Source of the DNA: Siphonobacter sp. BAB-5405
Lineage (GTDB): Bacteria; Bacteroidota; Bacteroidia; Cytophagales; Spirosomataceae
Assembly: GCF_002872335.1 (NCBI RefSeq)
Contig: NZ_NJAG01000007.1
Span: 372,001 to 436,000, forward strand
Length of the DNA: 64,000 bases
Direction: 5' to 3'
This document shows positions 17,987 through 27,509 of the stretch, in pieces. Both the position numbers and the translations under genes were made by a program. Under the pieces are notes generated by a model that worked only from the letters and a program-made list of their open reading frames with translations, made no database searches and had not been told where the DNA came from. The number at the start of each line of letters is the position of its first letter. Position 1 is the first letter of the stretch.

Positions 17987-18047
17987 TCGCGTCACAAACG
18001 CGAAACTATTGACGCCCCAATCATTCCATGACGGTTGAAAATTGGTT
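17987..18047. repeat. Dispersed structured repeat, copy 1
   Basis: Contains a TCGCGT-CACAA-ACGCGA hairpin (17987-18003) followed by CGCCCCAATCATTCC and, further on, ATTGG. About 40 of 51 positions match the copy at 32480-32530. It lies in the 693-nt gap between purA and leuS that contains no gene. Confidence 0.6.
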
Positions 18048-18067
18048 GAGCAGGGTTTGAACTATCC

Positions 18068-18174
18068 AACCCCGAAGGGGTTCAATATCATTAGCCCCGT
18101 ATGCAATGCGGGGAATCGTCCCGCCCGGTAGGCACAGCCTACCCATTTTTGCGTCCGTAGTACATACTACGGAC
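18068..18174. repeat. Array of four consecutive hairpins
   Basis: Four short stems follow each other: AACCCC-GAA-GGGGTT (18068-18082), CCCCG/CGGGG (18095-18113), GGTAGGC-ACA-GCCTACC (18127-18143) and a perfect 10-bp stem GTCCGTAGTA/TACTACGGAC with a 2-nt loop (18153-18174). Such chains are typical of palindromic intergenic repeats or of structured RNA; no gene overlaps. Confidence 0.65.
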
Positions 18175-18211
18175 AACGCGTCCCCCTACCTTTACCGGGT
18201 TTTATTCTATC

Positions 18212-18267
18212 AAAACAGAAAACAGAAAACAGAAAACAGAAAACAGAAAACAGAAAACAGAAAACAG
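18212..18267. repeat. Heptanucleotide tandem repeat (AAAACAG)x8
   Basis: Eight perfect head-to-tail copies of AAAACAG, followed by two AAAACTC units and an AAAACCG unit. A simple-sequence tract, possibly length-variable; no spacers, so not CRISPR. Confidence 0.92.
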
Positions 18268-18323
18268 AAAACTCAAAACTCAAAACCGCAGCGGCGGCCG
18301 CTCAAAACCCTAAACTCCCCCAA

Positions 18324-18347
18324 CAAAAAACCCCGGTAACACCGGGG
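18324..18347 (-). terminator. Candidate minus-strand terminator, distal to leuS
   Basis: The stem CCCCGGT-AAC-ACCGGGG has six A on its left side, which become a T run on the minus strand. Confidence 0.65.
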
Positions 18348-18385
18348 CCTTTCTGCCTAACCATTAAACATTTCAACTAAACACT

Positions 18386-18430
18386 AAAGCCGGTCGGCCT
18401 CTTGCTAGTAAAGAGACGAGACCCGGCTTT
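18386..18430 (-). terminator. Hairpin downstream of leuS
   Basis: Outer stem AAAGCCGG/CCGGCTTT with an inner CTCTT/AAGAG stem, 63 nt past the leuS stop. It has no long T tract; the next hairpin at 18324 may be the actual terminator. Confidence 0.5.
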
Positions 18431-18492
18431 ATACTTACTCTTATACGCTAAGCTAAAATTTCCCGGATTTCAGGACGGTACAGGATACCATA

Positions 18493-21276
18493 CTAGATTA
18501 CCACGTTGACAATCCGCTTCGGTACCACCACCACTTTCTTGGGGGTTTTGCCTTCCAGCCACTTCAGTACCGTTTCATTGGCCAGTACTTCGGCTTCAAT
18601 GTCTTTCGGCTGAGCGTCAGCGGCAAAGGTTAGCGTGGCCCGTACTTTTCCGTTGATCTGGATCGGATAATCGAAGGAGTTTTCGACCAGATACGCCGGG
18701 TTGAATACGGGGAATGGCTGCTTGGTTACAGTACCGGGTTCGTTACCCAGAGCTACCCATAATTCTTCGCAAATGTGCGGAGCAAAGGGAGCCAGAATTC
18801 GAACAAAATCGCTCAGAATGGCCTTCTTGTTACATTTCAGCGTAGTCAACTCGTTGGCCAGTACCATGAAAGCCGGTACGGACGTGTTGAAGGACAGGAC
18901 TTCAATGTCCTCGCCTACTTTTTTGATTGCCTTATGCAGAGCTTTCAGTTCTTCGGGCGTGGGTTGCTGATCCGTGACCAGGTATTTACCCGTCTGATCT
19001 TCGTAGAACAACCGCCAGAGTTTCCGCAGGAAATTGAACGTTCCGCTGATGCCATTAGTATTCCAGGGTTTGGAATCCGTCAGTGGCCCAAGGAACATTT
19101 CGTACAGGCGTAAAGTATCGGCTCCGTATTTTTCTACTACATCATCAGGATTCACGACGTTGAATTTGGACTTGGACATTTTCTCCACTTCCCAGCCGCA
19201 AACGAACTTATCGCCATCCATGATGAACAGGGCATCTTCGGGAACGTCCGTACGCGAAGCCCGGAATTTCTCTACGTCCAGTACGTCCTGCTCTACGATG
19301 TTCACGTCCACGTGTAGCGGGGTGACGTCGTATTTATCTTTCAATTCAAAGCTCACGAACGTTACCGGATGCGATTCTTTCACGCGGTATATAAAGTTCG
19401 AACGGCCCTGAATCATCCCCTGGTTGACCAGTTTTTTGGCAAACTCTTCTTCGGGAGCAATACCGATGTCTTTCAGGAATTTATTCCAGAAACGTGAGTA
19501 CAGCAAGTGACCCGTCGCGTGTTCCGATCCGCCCACATACAGATCAATGTTCTGCCAGTAGTCAATGGCTTCTTTCGAGGCCAGTTCGTTTCCGTTTTTC
19601 GGATCCATATACCGGAACCAGTACCACGACGAACCCGCCCAACCCGGCATCGTACTCAGCTCGTACTCATACTCGCCTTTGTATTTCCAGTCGGCAGCCC
19701 GGCCCAGCGGCGGCTCGCCCGTTTCAGTCGGCAGGTATTTGTCAACGGCGGGTAATTCCAGCGGCAGATCGCTTTCGTCGATCAGATACGGTAAGCCATT
19801 TTTGAAGTACACCGGTACGGGTTCGCCCCAGTACCGCTGGCGACTGAATACGGCATCCCGCATCCGGTAGTTGACTTTCCCTTTGCCAAGGCCACGTTCT
19901 TCCAGCCAGTTCGTCAGCGTTTGTGTCGCTTCCTTGTACGTCATTCCGTTAATGATGCCGGAATTGATATACTGACCTTCTTTGGTAGCATCCGCCTGCT
20001 GATCGATGTCTTTCTGAGCATCCAGAATCGGTACGATGGGCAGATCGAAGTGTGTGGCAAAATTCCAGTCCCGCTGATCGCCGGAAGGCACGCCCATGAC
20101 GGCACCCGTTCCGTAACCGGCCAGTACATAATCAGCCAGGTAGATGGGGACTTTTGCTTCGTTAAATGGATTGATGACGTAGCTACCCGTAAAGACGCCG
20201 GACACTTTCTTCACTTCCATCATCCGATCCAGCTCCGAGCGGCGTTTGGTGGCATCTACGTACGCATCCACGGCTTCTTTCTGCTCGGGCGTCGTCAGCG
20301 AAGGTACCAGTTCGTGTTCGGGAGCGATTACCATGAAACTCACGCCATAGATGGTATCCACCCGCGTCGTAAACACTTCAATTGTCTGTTCCTGACCATC
20401 CACCTGAAACTTCACGCTGGCTCCCTGCGAACGGCCAATCCAGTTGCGTTGCTGTTCTTTGATAGATTCTGACCAGTCGATCGTATCCAGACCATTTAAT
20501 AAACGATCCGCGTAGGCCGTAATCCGCATCATCCACTGACGCATCAGTTTCTTTTCAACCGGAAAACCGCCACGTTCGGATACGCCGTCCTTCACCTCAT
20601 CGTTAGCCAGAACGGTACCCAAACCCGGACACCAGTTCACGACGGCATCGGCCAGATACGTCAGACGATACTTCAGCGTAATTTCGTACTGCTCCTGTTC
20701 GCTTTTCGCCTGCCATTCTTCCGCTGTAAATACGGGTGCATCTTCGTCACAAACCGCATGTACGCCCTTCGATCCTTTCTGGGCGAAGGTTTCCGTAAGC
20801 GTCGCAATAGACAGAGCTTGGTCAGCGTCTTTGTCGTAATAGTGGTTGAACAACTGCATAAAAATCCACTGCGTCCATTTGTAGTAATCGGTATTGGACG
20901 TGCGAACTTCCCGGCTCCAGTCGAAGCTGAATCCGATGTTCTTCAATTGTTCAATATATCGGGTAATGTTTTGTTCGGTCGTAATAGCCGGGTGCTGTCC
21001 CGTCTGAATGGCGTACTGTTCGGCAGGCAGACCAAAACTGTCGAAACCCATCGGGTGCAGAACGTTGAATCCCTTCATCCGTTTGTACCGACTGAAAATG
21101 TCGCTGGCAATGTAGCCCAGCGGGTGTCCTACGTGCAGACCCGCTCCAGAAGGGTACGGAAACATATCCAGCACATAGTACTTGGGTAATTCAGACTGGT
21201 TTTCGACGCGGTAGGTCTGGTTTTTCTCCCAGAACTCCTGCCATTTCTTCTCAATATCGCGAAAAGCGTACTCCAT
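18493..21276 (-). CDS. leuS: Leucyl-tRNA synthetase
   Basis: Class I synthetase charging tRNA-Leu; 927 aa. The HIGH-type signature is HVGH at 48-51 ([15 protein letters not shown]) and the KMSKS loop appears as [11 protein letters not shown] in the last third. The CP1 editing domain is present between them ([14 protein letters not shown]), so post-transfer editing is expected. The protein carries the extra insertions usual for Bacteroidota. The start at 21276 directly precedes the conserved [12 protein letters not shown] tRNA-Leu gene is also in this window but not linked. Confidence 0.97.
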   Translation of the reverse strand: MEYAFRDIEKKWQEFWEKNQTYRVENQSELPKYYVLDMFPYPSGAGLHVGHPLGYIASDIFSRYKRMKGFNVLHPMGFDSFGLPAEQYAIQTGQHPAITTEQNITRYIEQLKNIGFSFDWSREVRTSNTDYYKWTQWIFMQLFNHYYDKDADQALSIATLTETFAQKGSKGVHAVCDEDAPVFTAEEWQAKSEQEQYEITLKYRLTYLADAVVNWCPGLGTVLANDEVKDGVSERGGFPVEKKLMRQWMMRITAYADRLLNGLDTIDWSESIKEQQRNWIGRSQGASVKFQVDGQEQTIEVFTTRVDTIYGVSFMVIAPEHELVPSLTTPEQKEAVDAYVDATKRRSELDRMMEVKKVSGVFTGSYVINPFNEAKVPIYLADYVLAGYGTGAVMGVPSGDQRDWNFATHFDLPIVPILDAQKDIDQQADATKEGQYINSGIINGMTYKEATQTLTNWLEERGLGKGKVNYRMRDAVFSRQRYWGEPVPVYFKNGLPYLIDESDLPLELPAVDKYLPTETGEPPLGRAADWKYKGEYEYELSTMPGWAGSSWYWFRYMDPKNGNELASKEAIDYWQNIDLYVGGSEHATGHLLYSRFWNKFLKDIGIAPEEEFAKKLVNQGMIQGRSNFIYRVKESHPVTFVSFELKDKYDVTPLHVDVNIVEQDVLDVEKFRASRTDVPEDALFIMDGDKFVCGWEVEKMSKSKFNVVNPDDVVEKYGADTLRLYEMFLGPLTDSKPWNTNGISGTFNFLRKLWRLFYEDQTGKYLVTDQQPTPEELKALHKAIKKVGEDIEVLSFNTSVPAFMVLANELTTLKCNKKAILSDFVRILAPFAPHICEELWVALGNEPGTVTKQPFPVFNPAYLVENSFDYPIQINGKVRATLTFAADAQPKDIEAEVLANETVLKWLEGKTPKKVVVVPKRIVNVVI

Positions 21277-21396
21277 TGGTCAGTGTTCAGTTTACGGTTT
21301 TCAGCTTCTGAAACCGGTTTCAAGCCGCGAAAGTACGGAAATTTGAGCAGAAGGTAAGGAAGCTTTACATACCTTCCGCTTCCGGATTACCTAAAC

Positions 21397-23829
21397 TTAA
21401 TCCTGGAGCGATTCCAGATATTTTAAAGCGGCCTTGATTTCGCTGTATGAAACGGCTTCGCCCAAGGCCAGTTTTATTTCACCTAACGACTGCTGGGGAT
21501 GTTCCCGCACGTACTCAATGGTTGGCATCAATCGAGTTTTCGGGTATAGATCATACACATCCAACTCGCCCACACCCACGTAATGCAGCAGGTGTCCTTC
21601 GATAGTACCAACATTCAGACCGCGTTCCTCGGCAATCTCTTCCAGCGTTTTTCCGTCCTGAAACAGCTCGAAGCTGACGCGTTTGGTATCTACCTTTTCT
21701 TTCTTCAGAGGAATCTCAATGACTTCTTTTTCTACCCGATTTTCTTCGCAGTACTCCTGAATGATCTCAATGATTTCCGACCCAAATTCTTTGACTTTTG
21801 CCTTACCAATCCCTTTCACAGTTTCCAGTTCGGCCAGTGTGGTAGGCAGTACTTCCACTAATTCAACGAGTGATTTTTGGGGCAAAATGATGTATACCGG
21901 CACATCCCGTTCCGCCGCCTGACTGTCCCGCCAGGTCTTCAAGGCGTAGTACAGCTCGGGGTGAGCCATGTCTTTACTTGCTCTGGGGCTCGATTTACTA
22001 CTGGTCGCGGCCGCTTTGGTTCGCACCTTGAAATCAATATCCGCATTGGCTTTCGCCCGCAGGTAATCGCTGGTCGTAAAGCCTTTCATGCCAGCCTGTA
22101 ACGTCGCTCGCTTGATAGCCACGAGTCGCTGATAGTTTTCCAGAGCCTGCCCTGCTGATTTTTTTACTAACTGGTTGTCCGTTTCCACGTCCAGCGTCTC
22201 GGCGTCAAAAATGCTCTCAAATTTTTCCAGAAAGTACTGACAGCCTTTTTGTACGCGGCTCATCAAAGCCTCCTGTTCTTCCGGCAAGCCTCCCTGCTGA
22301 AAATACTGCGACAATTGCTGCTGAAATTTTCCGGAAACGCTATCAATCGCCTCTTCGGAAGCGGTTCGAATCCGTTGCAGGGCCTGACGAATGGCCGGAT
22401 TGATCACCGTTTGATGGGTATCCAGCAATCGACTCAGATACTGACGGGTCGAGCGGATTTCCGAGAAGTTGAATAGTTCGTATAAAATCGTTTGCTGAAA
22501 GGCAATTTTGGCCTCCCTCAGTTGTTTCTCGTCGGGAATCTGCTGGCTAGCGGCCCGGTTATAGGCTGATACGAGTCCGTCCGTTTTGACGCTGCTCAGG
22601 GAAAGTGGGTTTCGCAGCACCATGCCTTCAAAACTTTTGCAGCGACTCAGGGCTACGTATACCTGTCCGTGGGCGAAGGAAAGATTGGCGTCGATAATGG
22701 CTTTCTCGAAGGTCAGGCCCTGACTTTTGTGAATTGTAATGGCCCAGGCCAGTTTTAGCGGCATCTGAGTGAAGCTGCCAATTACCTGCTCTTCAATTTC
22801 TTTCGTTTCTGCATTTAGAACGTACTTAACGTTCTGCCATTCCACGGGTTGTACCGGAATTTCGGCGTAATCTTCCTTGCACTTGACGTAAATGGTTTCG
22901 TCTTCGATGCGGGTAATTCGACCGATTTTCCCGTTATAAAACAGCTTGTCCCGTGAAGCATCGTTTTTAACGAACATCACCTGAGCGTTGATTTTCAGCG
23001 TCAGTTCTGGTTCGGTAGGATAGGCATACGTCGGGAATTCATCCTTGATTGTAGCTTCAAACGTATATTTCTTGCCCTTTAGCTCATCTAATTTTACTTT
23101 GTTGATTTTCAGAGCCGTATCGTTATGGGTAGTCAGCGTAATGTACCCTTCGTCTTCCTTCGGTTTAAAATCCGGAATATGCCGCTGATTGAGGGCCTGC
23201 AAGGTTTCGGTACTCAACTGATTTTCCCGAATCTGATTCAGTAAGTCAATAAAAAAGGTATCCGACTGCCGGTAAATGTGCGTTAGTTCAATCCGGACGG
23301 GGTTACTTTCCTGCAAAGCCCGGCTACTGAAAAAATAGACCGAGTTATAATAGGGTTTTAGTAAGGCCCATTCTTCGTCTTTAATCACCGGTGAGAGCTG
23401 GTGCAAGTCGCCAATCATCAGCAACTGTACGCCGCCGAAGGGTAAGTCCCGATTCTTGTACCGCCGCAGTACGTCGTCGATTCCGTCGAGCGTATCGGCC
23501 CGCACCATACTGATTTCATCAATGACCAGTAAATCCAGGCTTTTGATGAGGTTGATTTTTTCCTTGCCGAAACGAAACTGCCGTTGCGTGGAGCCGTCGG
23601 GTACGTACGGACCAAAGGGTAGCTGAAAAAACGAGTGAATCGTAACGCCCCCGGCATTGATGGCCGCTACTCCCGTGGGAGCCACAATGGCCATTCGCTT
23701 TTGCAGGGTTTTCTTTAATCCGTGTAAAAAGGTAGTCTTTCCGGTACCGGCTTTTCCGGTCAGAAAAATGTTTTTATTGGTAAAATGGATGAACTCGGCT
23801 GCCAGTTGTAAGGGCGTATTGGATTCCAT
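21397..23829 (-). CDS. Pif1/RecD-like superfamily 1 helicase with HRDC and C-terminal HTH
   Basis: 810 aa. Walker A GKAGTGKT is at residues 25-32, followed by APTGVAAINAGGVTIHSFFQ (Pif1-type motif Ia) and LLVIDEISMV (motif II). A UvrD-C2-like end with the AWAITIHKSQGLTF motif and YVALSRC completes the core by about residue 430. After a helical linker comes an HRDC-like domain (around 615-690, ETVKGIGKAKVKEFG) and a terminal helicase-associated HTH (around 715-810). It probably unwinds DNA in repair or replication. The frame opens at 23892, but the Walker-A-proximal Met at 23829 gives the family N-terminus. Confidence 0.9.
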   Translation of the reverse strand: MESNTPLQLAAEFIHFTNKNIFLTGKAGTGKTTFLHGLKKTLQKRMAIVAPTGVAAINAGGVTIHSFFQLPFGPYVPDGSTQRQFRFGKEKINLIKSLDLLVIDEISMVRADTLDGIDDVLRRYKNRDLPFGGVQLLMIGDLHQLSPVIKDEEWALLKPYYNSVYFFSSRALQESNPVRIELTHIYRQSDTFFIDLLNQIRENQLSTETLQALNQRHIPDFKPKEDEGYITLTTHNDTALKINKVKLDELKGKKYTFEATIKDEFPTYAYPTEPELTLKINAQVMFVKNDASRDKLFYNGKIGRITRIEDETIYVKCKEDYAEIPVQPVEWQNVKYVLNAETKEIEEQVIGSFTQMPLKLAWAITIHKSQGLTFEKAIIDANLSFAHGQVYVALSRCKSFEGMVLRNPLSLSSVKTDGLVSAYNRAASQQIPDEKQLREAKIAFQQTILYELFNFSEIRSTRQYLSRLLDTHQTVINPAIRQALQRIRTASEEAIDSVSGKFQQQLSQYFQQGGLPEEQEALMSRVQKGCQYFLEKFESIFDAETLDVETDNQLVKKSAGQALENYQRLVAIKRATLQAGMKGFTTSDYLRAKANADIDFKVRTKAAATSSKSSPRASKDMAHPELYYALKTWRDSQAAERDVPVYIILPQKSLVELVEVLPTTLAELETVKGIGKAKVKEFGSEIIEIIQEYCEENRVEKEVIEIPLKKEKVDTKRVSFELFQDGKTLEEIAEERGLNVGTIEGHLLHYVGVGELDVYDLYPKTRLMPTIEYVREHPQQSLGEIKLALGEAVSYSEIKAALKYLESLQD

Positions 23830-23889
23830 AATGCAGTGTAAGAAGCTCGGCAAAACTGAATAAAAAACACCTTCAGTCTTTTCAAAGAC

Positions 23890-23897
23890 CAAAGGTA
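23890..23897 (-). promoter_or_regulatory. Candidate -7 element (TACCTTTG) of the helicase gene
   Basis: TAnnTTTG match on the minus strand, about 61 nt upstream of the start at 23829. It overlaps the first codons of the longer frame, favouring the shorter start. No -33 TTG seen. Confidence 0.45.
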
Positions 23898-23952
23898 CTG
23901 AGGGAACGGTAAAGGTGCTTGCCGCTTTTTTAACCGTTAGGGCAATGACAGG

Positions 23953-24011
23953 TACTCGATTCCACCCTCTACTCTTTCCACTTTGCTCAGCAGCTAGGCT
24001 GGATTCGAGTA
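23953..24011. repeat. Imperfect inverted repeat in the helicase/secreted-protein gap
   Basis: TACTCGATTCCA and TGGATTCGAGTA pair at 11 of 12 positions around a 35-nt loop. The gap 23830-24277 (448 nt) between divergent genes otherwise holds the helicase promoter and no gene. Confidence 0.45.
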
Positions 24012-24277
24012 TCTATTACCCGGAAAGAACATTACTACCCCCTAACAACCAGCAACGATCAACTTAAAACTAACGAGCGATCGCCGACCGCCATCAATTC
24101 CCCAGAAACTCCTTTCTCTAACCCCGTCCAACCCCTGTAAGTTCTTCCGGTAAGTATGAGGCATCGTGATTTTCCGGGCCTGCGTCGCGAATGCATAGGA
24201 AAGACTAAAAGGATTCCATAACTTACAGATACTCTTCCAGTTACTCTTTGCTTTCGGTATGGTAAATCACTACGAAC

Positions 24278-25531
24278 ATGAGGACATTCGGGATTATCTG
24301 TTTTTTAGGGCTACTGGTAGTTGCCAATAGCTGGGCCAACTCGCTGCTGATTCCCATGGATGCCCAGCAGACCAATCATCTCAAAGCATACGGGCTGGCG
24401 TATCGGGAGCTGAAAGCGGATCGGGAGATAGACTGGCTCCTCAACTATCGGGGCGGTAGTTTTCTGATGCAGTATTCGAAAGAGCTGGATCTGGAATGTA
24501 AACTTCGCGGCGTTTCCTACGAAGTCATTTCCGACGCGGCGGTGACTACCCTACTCCAGTCGATCACGAATCCGAACGTGAATATGGACGTGGTAAAACT
24601 CTACAAAGCCGCCCGTATTGTCGTGTATAGTCCCATCAAAGTAAGTAAGGCGACCTTCGAAGATACCGATGCCGTATTGCTGGTGCTTAACTACGCCGAG
24701 ATTCCCTACGAAGTGGTCTACGACGAGGAAATCCTGCGGGGTGACCTACACCTCTACGACTGGCTACACCTGCACCACGAAGACTTTACGGGACAATTTG
24801 GCCGAAATCGCCGCCGTATGAGTGCAGACGATATGCTGGCTCAGAAGAAGATTGCGGAGAAGTACCACTTTGCGAAAGTCTCGCAACTGAAGCTGGAAGT
24901 CGCCCGAAACATCAAGGAATTCTGTGCCGGTGGCGGCTATCTGTTTGCCATGTGCTCGGGTACCGAATCACTGGATGTGGCTCTGGCCGCCGAAGGACTC
25001 GATATTGTACCTTCCGTATTCGACGGTGACGGCATAGACCCCAAAGCTCAGGGAAAACTGGATTTCAGTAAGACCATTGCCTTCGATAATTTCGAACTGG
25101 AGCTTTCCGACGAAGATTACCCGGGAATGTCCTTTTCCAATATCAACGCTTCTTCGGGGTACGGCTGGGGGGATGATACGTATTTTTCGCTGTTCGATTT
25201 TTCGGCCAAGTGGGATGTGATTCCGTCCATGCTCGTGCAGAATCATGAAAGTACCATTCGTGAATTTTTCGGACAAACGAGTGCGTTCAACAAAGCTACA
25301 GTCAAGCCCAGTGTACTGGTTTTAGGACAGAGCAAATCTACGTACCGCTACCTCTACGGCGAGCTGGGCCGGGGCCAGTTCACGTTTTACAGCGGTCACG
25401 ACCCAGAAGGTCAACGCGGTTTTCATCGAACCCCTACGGATTTGAACCTACACCCCAATTCACCGGGTTATCGACTGATTTTGAATAATGTACTCTTTCC
25501 TTCGGCTCGTAAGAAGAAACGGAAAACCTAA
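24278..25531 (+). CDS. Secreted Bacteroidota protein of unknown function (amidotransferase-like)
   Basis: 417 aa with an N-terminal signal peptide (residues 1-20). The mature start, SLLIPMDAQQTNHLKAYGLAY, and the WLLNYRGGSF motif match a conserved Bacteroidota family that is often labelled 'asparagine synthetase B' in databases, a name I consider doubtful because the protein lacks the N-terminal Cys2 and the synthetase domain. A segment FCAGGGYLFAMCSGTES resembles the nucleophile elbow of class I glutamine-amidotransferase-like folds. Exported and of unknown substrate. It converges with the AT-rich gene and shares a terminator with it. Confidence 0.8.
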   Translation: MRTFGIICFLGLLVVANSWANSLLIPMDAQQTNHLKAYGLAYRELKADREIDWLLNYRGGSFLMQYSKELDLECKLRGVSYEVISDAAVTTLLQSITNPNVNMDVVKLYKAARIVVYSPIKVSKATFEDTDAVLLVLNYAEIPYEVVYDEEILRGDLHLYDWLHLHHEDFTGQFGRNRRRMSADDMLAQKKIAEKYHFAKVSQLKLEVARNIKEFCAGGGYLFAMCSGTESLDVALAAEGLDIVPSVFDGDGIDPKAQGKLDFSKTIAFDNFELELSDEDYPGMSFSNINASSGYGWGDDTYFSLFDFSAKWDVIPSMLVQNHESTIREFFGQTSAFNKATVKPSVLVLGQSKSTYRYLYGELGRGQFTFYSGHDPEGQRGFHRTPTDLNLHPNSPGYRLILNNVLFPSARKKKRKT

Positions 25532-25575
25532 AAAGCAGGAATAGGATGGGGCATCCCATCCTATTCCTGCTTTTT
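25530..25575. terminator. Bidirectional terminator overlapping both stop codons
   Basis: A perfect 21-bp stem (25530-25550 with 25555-25575) and a GCAT loop. The plus-strand stop codon (25529-25531) and the minus-strand stop (25574-25576) both touch the stem. Confidence 0.92.
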
Positions 25576-27250
25576 ATTGTTCATAAATCGATCCTAAACT
25601 TTTTAATACACCAAACCTGAATACAGGATAAATATTGTCAACCGTGTTGATAAACTCTCTACCCTTCTGCTGAGGAATAATAAAGGAAAGATCAATGGAT
25701 AAACTTAGACCGTTTTTCACTTGCTTTGAACCAAACAGCCCTCTCAGTCCTACTTCCCAGAACCAGTAGCTTTTTTCTTTCCCGGCAAAGTTTGTTTCGA
25801 ACGCTGAAATGTTATCTATAGCGGTAATCCAGTTTGTGTTAGCGTATATTCCTAAAGTTCTATCGACAATTACTACTTCAGCTCCACCCTTCGCGTGAAT
25901 AAAGAAATTAGTAAAGTTATTACTTAATCCATTGGCTGTATCTGCCAATGCAAATTTCTTAGTTAGAAAATTAAGCTGACCCGTGATTCCGTAATTCAAA
26001 TGCTTTTTTTCAGTAGGCCTTAATTTGTGATTGTACTGATATTGGCTCCCATAAGTACCTTTCAACTGAAATCCAAAAGGACTAACTTCAGGCAAGAAAA
26101 AGTTTTTCAGATTGTCCTGACCTAGTGAAGTAATGTTTGTAGTAAAAAGCCTACCTTCAACGGCTACATAATTCGAAGTACTTACTCTTTTAGAAAATGA
26201 AGCAAGTAAATTCATGTTCAAATTAAGCTGTCTCATATCTCCAAGGGGGGATATTAAAGAAGGCAATGCACCAACCTGAGTTTCTTCATCGATAATCTTT
26301 TTCTTATTGTACATTGTATATAGTAACGTATCAACCTTCCTCTGAAGACTATCTTTGAACAGGTTTAATTTATTGAATCTGATAACTATATCATTTAATT
26401 TTTTGTCATAAACAATATACTTTTTCTCAGCCTCCGCATAGGTTTTGTTATAAGCAGCAAGCCGATTCCTGAGCATTGTATCTTTTGTATCAATTTTTTC
26501 TATTAACTCTACTATTTGGGGAGAGTACTTTGTGGAATCCAGGATTACAGCCTCTATATACTCCGTACTGGCAGTAAAGTTTTCTACATTGTCAAGGCCC
26601 TTTTTAAGGGTTTCAAATCCTCTATTAACGGCTTGAAGTTTAGCATAATTATCAGCGACTGATTCGATGACTCCCTTCTTCATATCTATTGTGTAGGTAG
26701 TATCGAATAAACTGGTAACTCGGTCTAGTTTGGCAAGCCAGGTATCTACGGCTACTGTAGCATTTTCTATCTTAGTATTGACCAACTCTATTCGGTTCGG
26801 CAATAAGATCAAAGTATTTTTAAGCTTTATTACTTTTGGATAGCTAGTCATTAATTCTTTATACAAGTCTGTTTTATTTTTTTGTAAATTTCTTTCAATT
26901 TGTAGCTTCTCCTGTAAAAACTTAATTAATGTATCTTTTCTATTTTTTTCAACAAATTTATCAATTTCATTAATTTTTTTTTGCCTTTTATCTAATTCTA
27001 ATCGTAATGAATCTAAATTTCTTAATAAAGGATCTCTATTAATTCTATTATCAGAAAAAAAAGTTCGCTCTTTATCTTGATATGGCTGATAAGGCTTTAT
27101 ATTTTTTACTGTGTCAACTGGCAATTTAATAATTTTTTCATTTGCATCATTTTCTTTATTTGTACTTCGCATCAAGATAAAGGGATCTTGTGCATAAGCT
27201 GATACAAACCTAGCAAGTAGGAACACTACAATTAGTAGACTTTTTTTCAT
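25574..27250 (-). CDS. Secreted coiled-coil protein with C-terminal beta-rich domain, AT-rich
   Basis: 558 aa with a signal peptide (MKKSLLIVVFLLARFVSAYAQ). Residues 75-330 are helical and charged with repeated Leu/Lys/Asp spacing, probably a long coiled coil. The last 200 residues alternate aromatic and polar residues (NYVAVEGRLFTTN, FGFQLKGTYGSQYQYN) as in outer-membrane beta-strands. The base composition is clearly AT-richer than all neighbours, with many AAA, ATT and TTA codons, suggesting transfer. The start at 27250 is set by the signal peptide and by a good promoter just upstream. I know no family. Confidence 0.75.
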   Translation of the reverse strand: MKKSLLIVVFLLARFVSAYAQDPFILMRSTNKENDANEKIIKLPVDTVKNIKPYQPYQDKERTFFSDNRINRDPLLRNLDSLRLELDKRQKKINEIDKFVEKNRKDTLIKFLQEKLQIERNLQKNKTDLYKELMTSYPKVIKLKNTLILLPNRIELVNTKIENATVAVDTWLAKLDRVTSLFDTTYTIDMKKGVIESVADNYAKLQAVNRGFETLKKGLDNVENFTASTEYIEAVILDSTKYSPQIVELIEKIDTKDTMLRNRLAAYNKTYAEAEKKYIVYDKKLNDIVIRFNKLNLFKDSLQRKVDTLLYTMYNKKKIIDEETQVGALPSLISPLGDMRQLNLNMNLLASFSKRVSTSNYVAVEGRLFTTNITSLGQDNLKNFFLPEVSPFGFQLKGTYGSQYQYNHKLRPTEKKHLNYGITGQLNFLTKKFALADTANGLSNNFTNFFIHAKGGAEVVIVDRTLGIYANTNWITAIDNISAFETNFAGKEKSYWFWEVGLRGLFGSKQVKNGLSLSIDLSFIIPQQKGREFINTVDNIYPVFRFGVLKSLGSIYEQ

Positions 27251-27280
27251 AACAAAGATTGGTTTTGGATTTGAATTAAC

Positions 27281-27310
27281 CAAAAGTACTCCGTGCTCTA
27301 AACCTGACAA
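27281..27310 (-). promoter_or_regulatory. Promoter of the AT-rich secreted-protein gene
   Basis: Minus strand TTG (27310-27308), 19-nt spacer, then TACTTTTG (27288-27281): a full TTG-N19-TAnnTTTG match, about 30 nt upstream of the start codon. Confidence 0.65.
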
Positions 27311-27467
27311 ATACCTATAAATGGCCAAATCCTTAATCCTTCTAATGGTTCAGTTCATTATATATATTAACAGCAGTTCAATCTTTTTACCTCAAGCACC
27401 CTTAAAGTGCATTTAAGTCAAAATAATATTTTTACTCTACTTAATATATAGATTAAATTAATATCCA

Positions 27468-27475
27468 TATCTTTG
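27468..27475 (+). promoter_or_regulatory. Candidate -7 element (TATCTTTG) of the DUF1684 gene
   Basis: TAnnTTTG match 34 nt upstream of the ATG at 27510; the -33 region is AT-only without TTG. Confidence 0.5.
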
Positions 27476-27509
27476 TCGCGTTCCTTCGTACTCCAATGGT
27501 TCTGTAATC

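Noticed and set aside
18212-18288. Possible CRISPR-like array
   Set aside because: Units are only 7 nt, contiguous, without spacers, and no cas genes are in the window.
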